Source of the DNA: Aselliscus stoliczkanus | Taxonomy: Eukaryota; Chordata; Mammalia; Chiroptera; Hipposideridae | NCBI GenBank assembly: GCA_033961575.1 | Contig: CM066727.1 | Coordinates: 115,494,434-115,558,433 of the forward strand | Direction: 5' to 3' | DNA: 64,000 nucleotides | Part shown: one piece after another, positions 23,296 to 34,990 of the stretch | Layout of the letters: every line of letters starts with the position of its first letter | How positions within the stretch are numbered: position 1 is the stretch's first letter | The notes under the pieces: model-generated | The model's database searches: none | Seen by the model: only the letters and a program-made list of their open reading frames with translations | Told to the model about the DNA's origin: nothing | Translations under genes and position numbers: made by a program

Positions 23296-23425
23296 CCAGG
23301 GGTGCTAAAAAAATGTATATACATGACTGTATTTATTTTTTGTTATAAGTATATATTGAGTATTACAATTTTAATATAGTTTTTTCCTTTCTTAAAATGT
23401 GTGTACTTTTTTTGGGCACCGTCTG
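23296..23425. mobile_element. Mariner-type MITE, shorter relative of 2019-2232
   Basis: The ends CAGGGGTGCTAAAAAAATGT and ACTTTTTTTGGGCACCGTCTG are inverted and TA-flanked. The interior AATTTTAATATAGTTTTTTC and TTTCTTAAAATGTG is shared with the copy at 2019. Confidence 0.8.
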
Positions 23426-23635
23426 TATAGTTCTTACCATTTCACTATCAACAATTTTTGAATGTCACTGCTCTAGTGGGTAGGAAGTGGATATAAACAT
23501 AACATCAGGATATTCAGGATAAGTATAATTTATATATAATTATAATATAAATAGAATTTAGAAATGTTTAAAACATTTTTGAGGCAGAGCAGAGGAAATT
23601 ATTATTGAAAAATTGAGGACCTGTTAAAGCTTTTT

Positions 23636-23812
23636 TTAAAATTTTATTGGGGAACAGTGTGTTTTTCCAGGATCCATCTTCCCCAAGTAAGGTAGTTGTT
23701 TTTCAGTCTAGTTGTGGAGGGCACAACTCAGTGGCCCATGTGGGGATCGAACCAGCAACCTTGGTGGTATGAGCACTGCACTCTAACCACCTGCGCTAAC
23801 CGGCCGCCCCAG
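23636..23812 (-). mobile_element. Older tRNA-derived SINE (Rhin/Ves-like)
   Basis: On the minus strand it starts GGGGCGGCCGGTTAGCGCAG, has B-box GGTTCGATCCCCAC, the core GCCCTCCACAACTAGACTG and a tail ending ACACTGTTCCCCAATAAAA. Only one tRNA unit is present. It is more diverged than the GGCCGGCCGAGTGG copies. Confidence 0.85.
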
Positions 23813-23829
23813 GACCTTTTCATAGAGAA

Positions 23830-24340
23830 AGTGATCATTGACTTAGGGTGTGTGTGTGTGTGTACATTTATCGTTCTTGGGGTTCATTGAGCTTTTGAAT
23901 CTGTGAATTGATGTCTTTTACCAAACGGGAAAAATTCAGTGCTTATTTTAATTACACATATATTAAACTTTTTGATATTGTCCCATAGGTCCCTGAATCT
24001 CCATTCATGTTTTAGAAAATAGTTCTTTTTTCTGTTCTTCAGATTGGATAATTTTTTATTGACATTTCCCCCATTTCTTTACATATGGAGTAATTGTGTT
24101 CTGGACTTTATGAATGATAATTTGTAAAGACTCTCAATTCTTTTATTTTCCTGTGAAGATTGTTGATTTTTATTTGAAGAGTCAAACCACTTGTCTGAAC
24201 TTTAACTGCAAACTCAGTTGGAAGGCAGCAGCCGGAATCTCAATTGGCTTTTAGTCTTATTAGGATTGCTTGGAGTCTGTCTTGTGCATGCTTGTTTTGG
24301 TTCAGAGGTCAGCCAGATATTTAGGCAGAGTTTATAGTCT
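23830..24340 (-). mobile_element. L1 ORF1-region fragment
   Basis: The antisense L1 ORF1 coiled-coil region is recognisable from GGGTTCATTGAGCTTTTGAATC, ATATTGTCCCATAGGTCCCTGA and TTCTTCAGATTGGATAATTT. A (TG)n run sits at about 23850-23867. Confidence 0.7.
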
Positions 24341-24479
24341 GGATGCTAGAGATAAAGATTTGAGGGTTATAGCCATGGAAATAGATTAGATGACATAGGA
24401 AGGACCTATAGATGAGCATGTAATACTGACTGCAATATCAGTGAATGGAGAAGAACGGAAAAGAATGGAGTATAAGTAT

Positions 24480-24570
24480 TATGAAGGCTGAGACTCATTC
24501 ATTTTACTTCCTGTATCCTTAGTGCCTAACTCAGTGCTGGTATGTACAGTAGAACAATGCTTAATATTTG
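24480..24570 (+). repeat. MIR/L2 3' fragment
   Basis: GTATCCTTAGTGCCTAACTCAGTGCTGGTATG followed by CAATGCTTAATATTTGCTGA resembles the conserved 3' end of MIR/L2 elements. Confidence 0.55.
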
Positions 24571-24872
24571 CTGACAGGTAAGAGAACCAACGAGTTTTCA
24601 AGAAATCAATGGAGGAAAGAGTTTCATTAAGGAGCTAGTAGTTATTCTTGTCCAATACTTCAGAGAAGTCATACAGGAATGAATGAAAACAAGCTGTTAC
24701 TTTTGGCAATTAGAAAAAGAGTTTCTGAAAAATGATAAGGGAATAAAGCCAGACTGCAGTAGTTGAGAAGTGAATTGTAGTTAAAATGGTGACAATAAAG
24801 TGTTTATTCTTAAGTTTCTTAATGAGGATGGCAAGTGCAGATAGATTCATAGCTTTATTAGAAAGATGAGGT

Positions 24873-25422
24873 TGGGTTGGCCGAGTGGTGCATTGGTTAA
24901 GAGCTGGTTTGGGGATGCCAGCGGCCCCGGTTCGGATCCCACGTATGCGGGCCAGTGACACTGCCCTCTACAGCTAACAACAGCTTCACCTGGAGCTGGG
25001 CTGTGCGAGCCCCGGTGATGGTGTAGGCTGCAGCCCCTGCTGCAGTGGGCTGCCATAGGCTACAGTGAGTGGCTGGCAGCCAGCGTGAGCACCCTGCCAG
25101 TCAGCGTGAGCACCCTGCCAGCCAGCGTGAGCACCCTGCCAGCCAGCGTGAGCTGCCAGTAGCCGTGGTGAGCGACATTCAGAGGCTGGCGACCGATCTG
25201 CCTCATCCGGGAAGAGCGCAATGAGGATACCAACATGGGCCAGTGAAGCAACGTCCTCCGCAACTAGACTGAAGAACAAAAAGACAGCAACTTGTCTGTT
25301 CCCCTTCCCTGATTCCCCAATGCTGTTCCCCTCCTCCAATTCCCAATAAAATCTTTAAAAAACAACAACACACACACAAAAAACAAACGACAAGAGGTAA
25401 CAAATGCAGGTTAAAAAAAAAA
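24873..25422 (+). mobile_element. Long tRNA-derived SINE with expanded centre
   Basis: A long form, head GGGTTGGCCGAGTGGTGCATTGG, with CCAATAAAATC followed by a complex (CA)/(A) tail. It has a perfect duplication AGAAAGATGAGGT (24860-24872, 25423-25435). Its middle carries extra 21-bp repeats. Confidence 0.95.
25078..25153 (+). repeat. 21-bp tandem repeat in a SINE
   Basis: The unit CAGCGTGAGCACCCTGCCAG plus one T or C recurs about three and a half times. Other long copies have only one or two diverged units here (CAGCGTGAGCGGCTGGCAGC). Confidence 0.9.
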
Positions 25423-25701
25423 AGAAAGATGAGGTCTAGGAAGGTATCTTTTTAAAAGAATGATTGTGAGGTAAGGAAAGAATCTACTAGAGATGGCGAG
25501 GCTGAAGATACAGCAGGAATATTCAATTTTATCTGGGGGGAAGAGAGGCCAGAACCAGTGTTCCAGTATTGGAGTTCACTTTATGGAAGATAAACATCTC
25601 TTCCTCTGTGATAGGAAGAGAGTATGTATTTTTATGAGTAAGGTTGGAGGGGAGGGCAAGCATTTGCTTCTCAAATCACCCACCTTTGCTCAAGAAAAGT
25701 A

Positions 25702-25835
25702 GGGGCCGGCTGAGTGGCTCAGTTGGTTAAGAGCTTGCTCAAGAGTGTGAGCTGAGCTCTGAGCAACAGCAGTTCGATGCCCAGACCGAGCTGAGCTGCC
25801 AACAGGTGGCAGGATGGCTCAGCTAAAAAAAAAGA
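25702..25835 (+). mobile_element. Truncated-dimer tRNA SINE
   Basis: One tRNA unit (GGGGCCGGCTGAGTGGCTCAGT) is followed by GAGCTGCCAACAGGTGGC and then GGATGGCTCAGCT, the first 13 bases of a second unit, after which a poly(A) starts. The same end occurs at 31162, 55111 and 58172. Confidence 0.88.
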
Positions 25836-26159
25836 AGAGCTTTGTGGTCCTTGGGCCCTTTTGGCCTCTTGAGAGAGTAGTAACAGAATAACCAAAATCT
25901 AATTTCGTCAGTTTCATTCTCCAGTTTACATGCTTATTTATTTTGCATATTTTTGTGGCAAGCCTGATCTTAGGTCATCTTTATATTCAAATCTTTATAA
26001 GAGTCTGAAGTGTGTGCATGGGAGCATATAATGATGGAGATTTTCCATCATTATAGTTTGCAAAAGTTTAAAATATGTAGTTTGCATAGGTTTAACATGA
26101 AATTGGCACTCGTGCTGTAGTTGGATCTGGATTGTGAATTATTTTCTTAACTGCCTTTG

Positions 26160-27175
26160 TATGTGAAATTTTATAATAGCTTTAGTGAGGTATAACTCCA
26201 TACTTGAACTGTATATTGATGAGTAAGTATTGACATACGTGTATGTACCTGTGAAACTGTCACCACAGTCAAGATAATGAAGCTACACCCAAAGTTTTCT
26301 GCTGCCCTTTGTAATCCAGCTCTCTTTCTCACCCTCAGACACCCACTGATCTGCCTTTTGTCACTATTGATTAGTTTGTATCTACTAGACTTTTATATAA
26401 ACATAATTTTACGGTACGAGTATGTTGTTGTTGTTTTTTGTATTTAGCAGAATGATGTTGAGATTCATCCATTTTGTTCTATCAGTAACTTTTCCTATTT
26501 ATTGCTGAATAGTTTTCCATATATAATTTGTTTATCTATTCACCTGCTGTTGGGAATTTGGTTGTTATCAGTCTTTGGCTATTACAGATAAAGCTGCAGT
26601 GGACGTTCATATATGTATGGGTTTTTGTGGACATTTCACTTCTCAGGTAAACATCTAGGAGTGGAGTGGCTGGATCAAATGCTAGTTATATGTTTGACAT
26701 TTTAAAGAAATTGACCAACTGTTTTCCAAAGTGGTTGTACATTTTATGAGTATGTACAGCTGCTGTGTGATCAAGAGCGTGAGAGTTCAAGTTGCTGCGC
26801 ATTCGCAGTCACTGCTTGGTGTGGTTGTAGCCTTTTACAGTTTAGCCTTTCCTTGTGGGCATATGTACTCATATCGCATTGTGGTTTTAATATACGTATC
26901 TTTTTTTGTGAAATAAATGTTGAAATCTTTTGTTCAATTTTTAATTAGGTTTTCTTAGTAAACTGATAAAAGTTTTTTCAATTTTAAATATAAGTCCTTT
27001 GTTGGATATGTATTTTGTAAACATTTTCTACCAGTCTGTGGCTGCCTTTTAATTTTCATAACAATGTCTTTTGCAAAACAAAAGTTTTTTATTTTAATGA
27101 AGTCCAATTAATTTATTTTTTTTAGTATGTGAATTTAAGTAAAAGTCATAATCAAACCCACCCCAAGAGGGTGGT
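26160..27175 (-). mobile_element. L1 3' half fragment
   Basis: Antisense L1 features run throughout: TTTAGTGAGGTATAACTCC, TTTATTGCTGAATAGTTTTCC, TAAAGCTGCAGTGGACGTTC, GGAGTGGAGTGGCTGGATCA, and TTTTGTTCAATTTTTAATTAGG further along. Confidence 0.88.
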
Positions 27176-27599
27176 AGTCAATTCTTCACTTAAGCATAAA
27201 TAACTGACTAGAATTAAGAATAAAAAATTACGTTACTTTTTGTAGCTTTTGTCTTGAGGTAGTCCTTTTTTCCTTCATCCTATACTATCACCTTTCCAAT
27301 AATTTCTTGTCACACATAGTATATTTTTGATAGGTTGAGTTGAACCAGGTTTTTATAAATTGTATTTATTTCAACTTCCTTCAGGTAGCTAATTACTAAA
27401 GACTGACAATTATGAATTCCTGTAATTAAAATGAATAAATTGCCTTCCAAGTTGTCCTCTTTGCCAATCCACGTTGGCATCTGTTACATTTATTTAATAA
27501 AGTAGGGTAAGGCTTTCCTTCTCTTTTGTTTCTTAATTATGATTTCTGTGACTGAACAATATCATTTCTTATAAAGCAATAATATAATCAGTAAAGGAA

Positions 27600-27850
27600 G
27601 TGTTCACTCAAGTTACTGTTAAAAAAACCCTGGGCAGCTCACAGCCTTCATTTTTGCAGTCTAATCCTGCTGTGTTCCTGGCAAGGAGGCTGTTTACTCC
27701 TCCAGGACCACAGAAGGAGCCTGTTTAGCCTCCTTCGTTGTTGGCCAAATTGCAATTCAGTGCTGATTACAGCATCCTCGTTACTTGGCACAGTGCAGGA
27801 AGCAGCAGGAAACACTCTCTTACGGAACAGTAGCAATGGATTTTGTGTAA
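27600..27850. other. Unassigned moderately GC-rich segment
   Basis: This 250-bp stretch stands out from AT-rich surroundings and matches none of the repeats I recognise. It contains a 62-codon minus-strand frame with no family resemblance. It could be a constrained non-coding element or an old repeat. Confidence 0.35.
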
Positions 27851-28273
27851 CTGGCAGCTAGAAAACTTTTTATGCTTTGCGGGCTGAGAGACCTTAAAAG
27901 GAATGTTGAAAGTGTAGAATAATCATAGAATCTAGGTGATTAATCCATTATTAAATGCTTCCAACTATTTGGCAGCGTGGTCTGTTAGGTACTAACAGTT
28001 GAATGAGTAATGTTTTAAGGTAGAGTCTCAATTCCTCAGAATTTTTACCTTGGGCAAATTTCTTTATTATTTCATACTATCTCCATTCCTTAGAAATACT
28101 GTATGTAATTTAGATGGTAGGTTAAAGGGCATATGGATTTCTAAGTGTCCTCAGTCCTTGACTGTAAAATAGACATTTAGCAAAATGTCTATTTTCTTAT
28201 TTTTTTTCCCTCTAATTTTTTATCTTGAAAACATTAATGTATGCTGAAAATTTGCAAGAAAAGTGCAATTGAA

Positions 28274-28725
28274 GGCCGGCCGAGTGGCTCATTGGTTAAG
28301 GGTTGGCTTGAGACGTCAGCGGCCCTGGTTCGGATCCCACATATGAGGGCCAGTGACACTGCCCTCTACAGCTAACAACAGTTCTACCTGGAGCTGGGCT
28401 GTGCGAGCCCCGGAGACGGTGTAGTCTGCAGCCCCTGCTGCACTGGGCTGCCATAGGCTACAGTGAGTGGCCGGCAGCCAGCATGAGCGGCTGGCAGCCA
28501 GGGGGAGCTGCCAATAGCGATGGTGAGCGACCATCCAGAGGCCGGCGACCGATCTGCATCATCCGGGAAGAGCGCAATGACGATACCAACATGGGCCAGT
28601 GAAGCAATATCCTCCACAACTAGACTGAAGAACAAAAAGACAGCAACTTGTGTGGTCTCCTTTCCGGATTCCCCAACGCTGTTCCCCTCCCCCAATTCCC
28701 CAATAAAATCTTTAAAAAAAAAATG
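28274..28725 (+). mobile_element. Long tRNA-derived SINE
   Basis: A standard long form (GGCCGGCCGAGTGGCTCATTGG ... CCCCAATAAAATC, A tail). GTGCAATTGA and ATGCAATTGA flank it as the target duplication. Confidence 0.93.
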
Positions 28726-28776
28726 CAATTGATAACCTATGCCCTTTACCTAGATTCATTACTTATTTATTTATTT

Positions 28777-29411
28777 CAATTGGGGAATTGGGGGAGGGGA
28801 AGAATGTTGGGGAATTGGGGGAGGGGACCAGCCAAGTTGTTGTTCTTCATTCTTAGTTGTGGAGGGCGCCAGTGGACATCTGGCTGCCTGTCGGCAACTT
28901 GTGGCCTCTAAGCTCAAAGTGCTGAGTTCAGTCTTAGTTGCCGGTGGGCATAGCCACAATCCCATGAGGGAGTTGAACCAGCAGCCTTGTTGTTAAGAGC
29001 ACACACTCTATCCACTGAGCCATCTGGGTGGCAGCTCAGCTCAAGGTGCTGAATTCAGTCTTAGTTGTGGGTGGGAGTAGCCCATCAGCAAACAGACACC
29101 TTTGTTAGGAGCACGTGCTCTCACCTGCTGAGCCATCCTGCCACATGTTGGCAGCTCAGTGGTAGCTCAGCTCGGGCGCAGTGTCATTGGCCCATGTGGG
29201 AATCGAACCCACAGCCCTGTTGCTCAGAGCTTGCGTTTCTTTCTTTTTTTCTTTTCTTTTTTTTTTTTTTTTTTAAGAGGGCAGTGGCACTGGCCCTCAT
29301 ATGTGAGATCTGAAACAGGGCTGCTGGCATCCCAAGCCAGCTGTTAACCACCGCACCACTTGGCCGGCCCAGAGCTCAAGTTCTTAAGCTACTGAGCCAC
29401 TTGGCTGGCAC
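28777..29411 (-). mobile_element. Multi-unit SINE (outer copy), antisense
   Basis: Antisense tail AATTGGGGAATTGGGGGAGG, then repeated antisense units ending in GAGCCATCTGGGTGG, GAGCCATCCTGCCAC and GAGCCACTTGGCTGGC. The last unit is split by the short SINE at 29241-29370. Confidence 0.9.
29241..29370 (-). mobile_element. Nested short SINE
   Basis: A short form (T-rich tail, GAGGGCAGTGGCACTGG ... CACTTGGCCGGCC) lies inside the antisense multi-unit SINE. Flanks CAGAGCTTGCGTTTCTT and CAGAGCTCAAGTTCTT are a diverged duplication, again next to the TTAAGA of the host head. Confidence 0.85.
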
Positions 29412-29467
29412 ATAGAGTCATTGCTTATTAACATTACTTTTTAGTGTCTTACTTTAAAAAATCTTTT

Positions 29468-29916
29468 TTTTTTTTTTTTAGATTTTTTTTATTGGGGAAT
29501 TGGGGGAGGAGAACAGCGCTGGGGAATTGGGGAAGGGGAACAGACAAGTTGCTGTCGTTTTGTTCTTCAGTCTAGTTGCGGAGGATGTTGCTTCACTGGC
29601 CCATGTTGGTATCATCATTGCACTCTTCCCGGATGAGGCAGATCGGTCGCCGGCCTCTGGATAGTCGCTCACCACGGCTATTGGCAGCCCACGCTGACTG
29701 CCGGCCGCTCATGCTGGCTTCTGGCCACTCACTGTAGCCTATGGCAGCCCACTGCAGCAGGGGCTGCAGCCTACACCATTGCTGGGGCTCGCACAGCCCA
29801 GCTCCAGGTGGAGCTGTTGTTAGCTGTAGAAGGCAGTGTCACTGGCCCTCATATGTGAACTGGGGCCGCTGGCATCCCAAAACCAGCTCTTAACCACTGC
29901 GCCACTCGGCCGGCCC
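29468..29916 (-). mobile_element. Long tRNA-derived SINE
   Basis: An antisense long form from GATTTTTTTTATTGGGGAAT to CACTCGGCCGGCC. TTAAAAAATCTTTT is duplicated on both sides. Confidence 0.94.
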
Positions 29917-29934
29917 TTAAAAAATCTTTTAAAT

Positions 29935-30990
29935 TTGGGTTACAGAAAAATTGTAGAAATATCAGAGAATTCCTGTATATCCTTTACCAAGCTTTCCCTA
30001 ATGTTACAATCTTACATAACCGTAGTACAGTTATCAAAATCAGGAAATTAATATTGATTCAGTAGTATTAATTAATTCAAAGGTCGTACGTGAACTTTGC
30101 CTGTTTTCCCACCAGTGTCCCCTTTCTAGTCCATGACTCAAACCCGCATTCTGTAGTGTGTTTAGGTGTCATGTCTGTTTAGTCTTCTCCAACCTGAACA
30201 ATTTCTTAGTTTCTCTGCCTTTCCTGGCCTTGGCATTTTTGAAGAATACTGGCCAGTTATTTTGTAGAGTGTTCCTCAGTTTGGGTTTGCCTGGTGTCTC
30301 CTCATGATTAAATTAAGATTATGCATTTTTGACAAGAATGCCACAGACATGATGTGGTGCCCTTCTCAGGGCATCATGTCAGGAGGCACATGATGCTGTG
30401 CTTCTTACTGGTCGTGTTAATCCTAATCCCTTTCGGAAGGGGCTACCTCCCAGGTTTCTCCACTATGGAGTTACTACTTTCCCTTTGTAGTCAGTAATTA
30501 TCTTCTGGGCAGATACTGTGAGACTCTGCAAATATCCTGTTTCTCATCTACTCTCACCCACTAATTTTAGCATCTAGTGATGGTTCTGGCCTGCAGCAGT
30601 TATCACTGTGGTGTTTGCCTAATGGTGATTTTCTTTTTCTATCATTTCCTTATCTTTATTAAGAGGATTTTTTTTTCTGTGAGAAAGATCTGTCCCTTCT
30701 TCCCCATTTATTGACTCATTCATACCATTATGGACTCTTGAATACTCAGGGAAGCATGTTTTCTCCCATCCGACGACCCTGTTCCCTTTCCCTCATTTCT
30801 CCCCCACTCTCACTCAGGAGGGCATTCTCCTGCATGACCAGAGTACTATTATCACACATGGGACACCTCACATTCATATAATACTTTTGTCTAATATGCA
30901 TTTCATAGTCAGATGTCCTCAGTGCACCCATAATAATCTTTACTGTGTATATGTTTTGATCCAGAATCAAGGATTAGTTTATGTTTAGTT
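29935..30990 (-). mobile_element. Old L1 (L1M-type) fragment
   Basis: The sequence follows a well-known old antisense L1 region: CCACCAGTGTCCCCTTTCTAG, TTTTGAAGAATACTGGCCAG, CTCATGATTAAATTAAGATT, CATCATGTCAGGAGGCACATG and CACCCACTAATTTTAGCATC. It is diverged and non-coding. Confidence 0.75.
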
Positions 30991-31161
30991 GCTAGAAATA
31001 GCTTTAATCTTACTGTACTTTAATATGGAACAGTTCTCCAGCCTTTTTTTTTGGGGGGGGGAGGGGGTCTTTCTTGATGTTGACGTTTTGAAAAGTCCAG
31101 ACAGTTGTCTTAGAGAACTTCCTTCCATTTGTTTTTTAATTAACTTTTATTGGGGGTGACA

Positions 31162-31314
31162 ATTTTTTTTTTTTTTTTTTTTAGCTGAGCCATCCTGCCA
31201 CCTGTTGGCAGCTCAACGGCAACTCAGCTCGGACTGGCCTCGAACAGCTGTTGCTCAGAGCTCAGCTCGCACTCTTGAGCGAGCTCTTAACCAACTGAGC
31301 CACTCGGCCGGCCC
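31162..31314 (-). mobile_element. Truncated-dimer tRNA SINE
   Basis: After the T run it reads AGCTGAGCCATCCTGCCACC and ends GAGCCACTCGGCCGGCC: the same truncated-dimer form as 25702, antisense. Duplication TTGGGGGTGACA on both sides. Confidence 0.93.
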
Positions 31315-32390
31315 TTGGGGGTGACAGTTGTTAGTAAAGTTACATAGATTTCAGGTGTACAATTCTGTAATATATCATCTATATATCACATTGTGTGCTT
31401 ACCAACCAGAGTCAGCTCTCCTTCCATCACCGTATATTTGATGTCTTTTACCCTCATCCACCATCTCACCCACCCCCACCCTCTGATAACCACTAAACCA
31501 TTGTGTGTGTCTATGAGTTTTTGTTTCTTGATTTGTTTGTATTGTTCCTTTGTTGCTTTCAGTTTTATATGCCACATATCAGTGAAATCATATGGTTCTC
31601 TACTTTTTCTGTTTGACTTATTTTGCTTAGCATTATAATCTCAAGATCCATCCATGTTGTTGCAAATGGCACTATTTCATCTTTTCTGATGGTAGAATAG
31701 TATTGCATTGTGTATATATACCACATCTTCTTTATCCAGTCATCTATTGAAGGACACTTTTGTTGTTTCCATTTCTTGGCTATCGTAAATAAAGCTGCAG
31801 TGAACACATATATCTTTATGGATAAATGTTTTCAGATTTTTTTGGATAGATACGCAAGACAGGGATTGCTGGGTCGTGTAGTAATTCTATTTTTAATTTT
31901 TTGAGGAACCTCCACACTGCCTTCCATAGTGGCTGCACCAATCTGCATTCCCACCAAAGTGTGTGAGGGTTCCTTTTGCTCCACAGCCTCTCCAACACTT
32001 GTTATTATTTGTCTTGTTGGTGATAGACGTTCTAACAGGTGTGAAGTGATATCTCATTGTGATTTTTATATGCATTTCTCTGAATAGTGATATTGAGCCT
32101 TTTTTCATATATCTATTGGCCATTTGTATGTCATTGTGGTTTTGATTTACATTTTCCTGATGATTGATAATGTTGAGAATCTTTTCATAGGCCTATTGAC
32201 CATTTGTATATCTACTTTGGAGTAAAGTCTATTCAGATTCTATGCCCATTTAAAATAATGGGCTGTTCGTCTTTTGATTGTTGAGTTGTAAGAGTTCGTT
32301 GTATATTTTGAATACCAAAATAGTCAGATATATGATTTAGAACATTTTCTCCATTTTATGGGTTGTCTTTCAACTTTATGATGTTCTTTT

Positions 32391-32487
32391 TTTTTTTTTT
32401 TTTTTTTGAGGGCAGTGTCACTGGCCCTCACAATTGGGACCCAACCGGGGCCGCTGGCTGCTTAACCACCGCACCACTCGGCCAGCC
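32391..32487 (-). mobile_element. Short tRNA-derived SINE
   Basis: An antisense short form (GAGGGCAGTGTCACTGGCC ... CACTCGGCCAGCC) lacking a few bases of the anticodon-arm region. CTTTATGATGTTCTTT and CTTTATGATATTCTTT flank it. Confidence 0.92.
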
Positions 32488-33439
32488 CTTTATGATATTC
32501 TTTGATGACAGGTTTTTAATTTCAAGGAATACCAGTTTATCTATCTTTATTGTTCATGCTTTTGGTGTCATATCCCAGAAATCATTGCCAAATCCAATGT
32601 CATGAAGATTTACTTGTACGTTTTCTTCTAAGAGTTCTATAGTTTTAGCTCTTACATCTATATCTTTGATAATTTTTTAAAAATTCTTTTATTGTGAAAT
32701 AAACATTTAAAAAAAAATTAGTTTCATGTGTACAACACAGAGCAATAGTTATACTTTTTACTCCTCAAAGTGACAACCCCCCGCCCCCAGTTCGCCAAAC
32801 CCATATCATACTTACCTTTTACAATTCCTTTGACTCCTTCCATAGTATACTCCACATCCCGTGACTATCTATATATTCAATTACAGTAGGCATACAATAT
32901 TATGCAACATCAGCTTCAGGTGTACAGTGCACTGATCAAGCCTCTACTCCATCCATGTAGTGGTCTCCCTAATAAGACATGTGACCATCTGACACGCCAC
33001 AAAATGTTTACACCATTATTGTATTACCCGAACTGTGTTTCATATCCCTGTGGCAATATTGTAGTTTCCTATTTATGCTGTCTAATCCCTTCCCCTTCTC
33101 CCTCATCCCCACACTCCTCCCAACCAGCAACCCACAGTTTTTCCTCTGTATCTATGAGACTTGTTTACTTTGCCCATTCATTCAGTTTTTCAGATTCCGC
33201 ATATAAGTGAGATCATATGGTATTTGCCTTTCTCCGACTGACTCATTTCACTTAACATAATAATCTCTCTACAACATTATCAATTACATTCCCAGAACTG
33301 TCCCTGTATCCCTGCGGCAACATTGTAGTCACCCACCTACACTGTCCAAAACCTTCCCCCTCTCCCGCATGCTCACCCCCTCCCAGCCAGCAAGCGTCAG
33401 TTTTCCTTTATATCTGCTTGATATGATTTCAATCTTCTT

Positions 33440-34010
33440 AAATTTACTGAGACTTGTTTTGTGGCCTAATGTGGTCTATCTTGGAAAATACCCCTGTGCA
33501 CTTGAGAAGAATGTATATTCTGTTGTTTTAGGGTGAAATGCTCTAAAAATATCGACGAAGTCCAGCTGATCCAAAGTGTCATTTAAGGCCAGTCTTTCCA
33601 TGTTGGTTTTCTGTCCAGAGGATCTGTCCATTGGTGACAATGGGGTGTTGAAGTCCCCTACTACGATAGTGTTACTGTTGATCTCTGTATTTATGTCTGT
33701 CAAAATCTGTTATATATAATTAGGAGTTCCTATGTTGGGTGCATAGATGTTTATTAGGGTTACAGTGCCCTTCTTTGTCTTTTATTTTAGGCTTCATTTT
33801 AAAGTCTATTTTGTCCAAAATAAGTATTGGTACTCCAGCTTTTCTTCTCATTTCCATTTGCATAAAATATCTTATTCCATCTGTAAACAGCATATACATG
33901 GGTCCTATTTTCTTATCCATTCAGCCACTCTGTGTCTTTTGATTGGAGCATTTAGCCCATTCACATTTAAAATGATTATTGATAGGTGCATATGTATTGC
34001 CATTTTGTTA
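33440..34010 (-). pseudogene. L1 ORF2 endonuclease remnant (copy 2)
   Basis: The minus strand shows KAGVPILILDKIDFK, NTIVVGDFNTPLSPMDR and FRAFHPKTTEYTFFSSAQG. It has the same stop after WIRK and the same missing segments (catalytic QETH region; the part between GHC/GHY and INIYAPN) as copy 1. The loss therefore predates the insertion of either copy. Confidence 0.85.
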
Positions 34011-34084
34011 TTTGTATTCCTGGTCTTCCCGGGTTAGCTTGTTTACCCCTTTCTTTTGTTTAAAAAAGTCCTTTTAACATTTCT

Positions 34085-34990
34085 TACAATGCTGGCTTGG
34101 TGGTAATGAATTCCTTAAGCTTATTCTTTTCTGAGACGCTCTTTATTTCTCCTTCAATTTTAAGTGATAGCCGTGCTGGGTAGAGCAGTCTTGGTTGTAG
34201 GCATTTATTTTGTGTCACTTTGAGTATCTCCTGCCACTCCCTTCTGGCCTGCAGAGTTTCTGTAGACAAGTCAGCTGTTAGGCTAATAGGAGTTCCTTTG
34301 TATGTAACCTGCTGTCTTTCTCTTGCTGCTTTTAGGATTCTGTCTCTGTCTTTAACCTTTGCCACTTTAACTATGATGTGTCTTGGTGTGGATCTGTTTG
34401 GGTTCAGCTTGTTTGGAACCCTCTGCACTTCCTGGGCATATATGTCAATTTCCTTCACCAGGATAAGGAAGTTTTCCGTCTTTTTTTTTTTTTTTTGGCC
34501 CTCACATGTGGGACCGAACCGGGGCTGCTGGCTTTCCAAGCCAGCGCTTAACCGCTGTGCCACTTGGACGGCCCTTCAGTCATTATTTTTTCAAATACAT
34601 TCTTGACCCCTTGCTTCTTCGCTTCTCCTTCTGGTATTCCTATGATTCGAAGTTGTTGCTTTTCATTTTGTCCAATAGGGCTCTTAAACTATTTTCGTTG
34701 TTTTTTATTCTTTGGTCTTTTTGTTGTTCCAACTGGGTGTTTTCTGCTATTTTGTTTTCCAAGTTGCTGATCCGCTCCTCTGCTTCATCTACTCTACTGG
34801 TGATTCCTTCGAGTGTGTTCTTCATTTCAGTTATTGTATTCTTTAGTTCTAACTGGTTGTTTTTTATGATTTCTGTATCCTTCCTTATGTCCTTACTAAG
34901 TTTGTTAAACATTCTTATCATCAGTGTTCTAAACTCTGCCTCTGAAAGGTTGGATCCCTCTGTTTCGGTTAGTTCCATTTTTAGAGGTTT
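34085..34990 (-). pseudogene. L1 ORF1 of copy 2, disrupted
   Basis: Two open stretches (34640-34978 and 34084-34563) give the coiled coil (EERISNLENKI) and the RRM/C-terminal domain (STPRHIIVK, RILKAARER). A one-base difference shifts the frame near the N-terminus and the SINE at 34481-34574 splits the middle. The C-terminal frame that is broken in copy 1 is intact here. Confidence 0.88.
34481..34574 (-). mobile_element. Short tRNA-derived SINE inside ORF1
   Basis: After the T run, GGCCCTCACATGTGGGACC ... CACTTGGACGGCC. The GAGGGCAGTGTCACT segment normally present next to the tail is missing. Confidence 0.9.

Noticed and set aside
25076..25153. Regular repeats considered as a CRISPR-like array
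   Set aside because: Direct 21-bp tandem units without spacers, inside a eukaryotic SINE.
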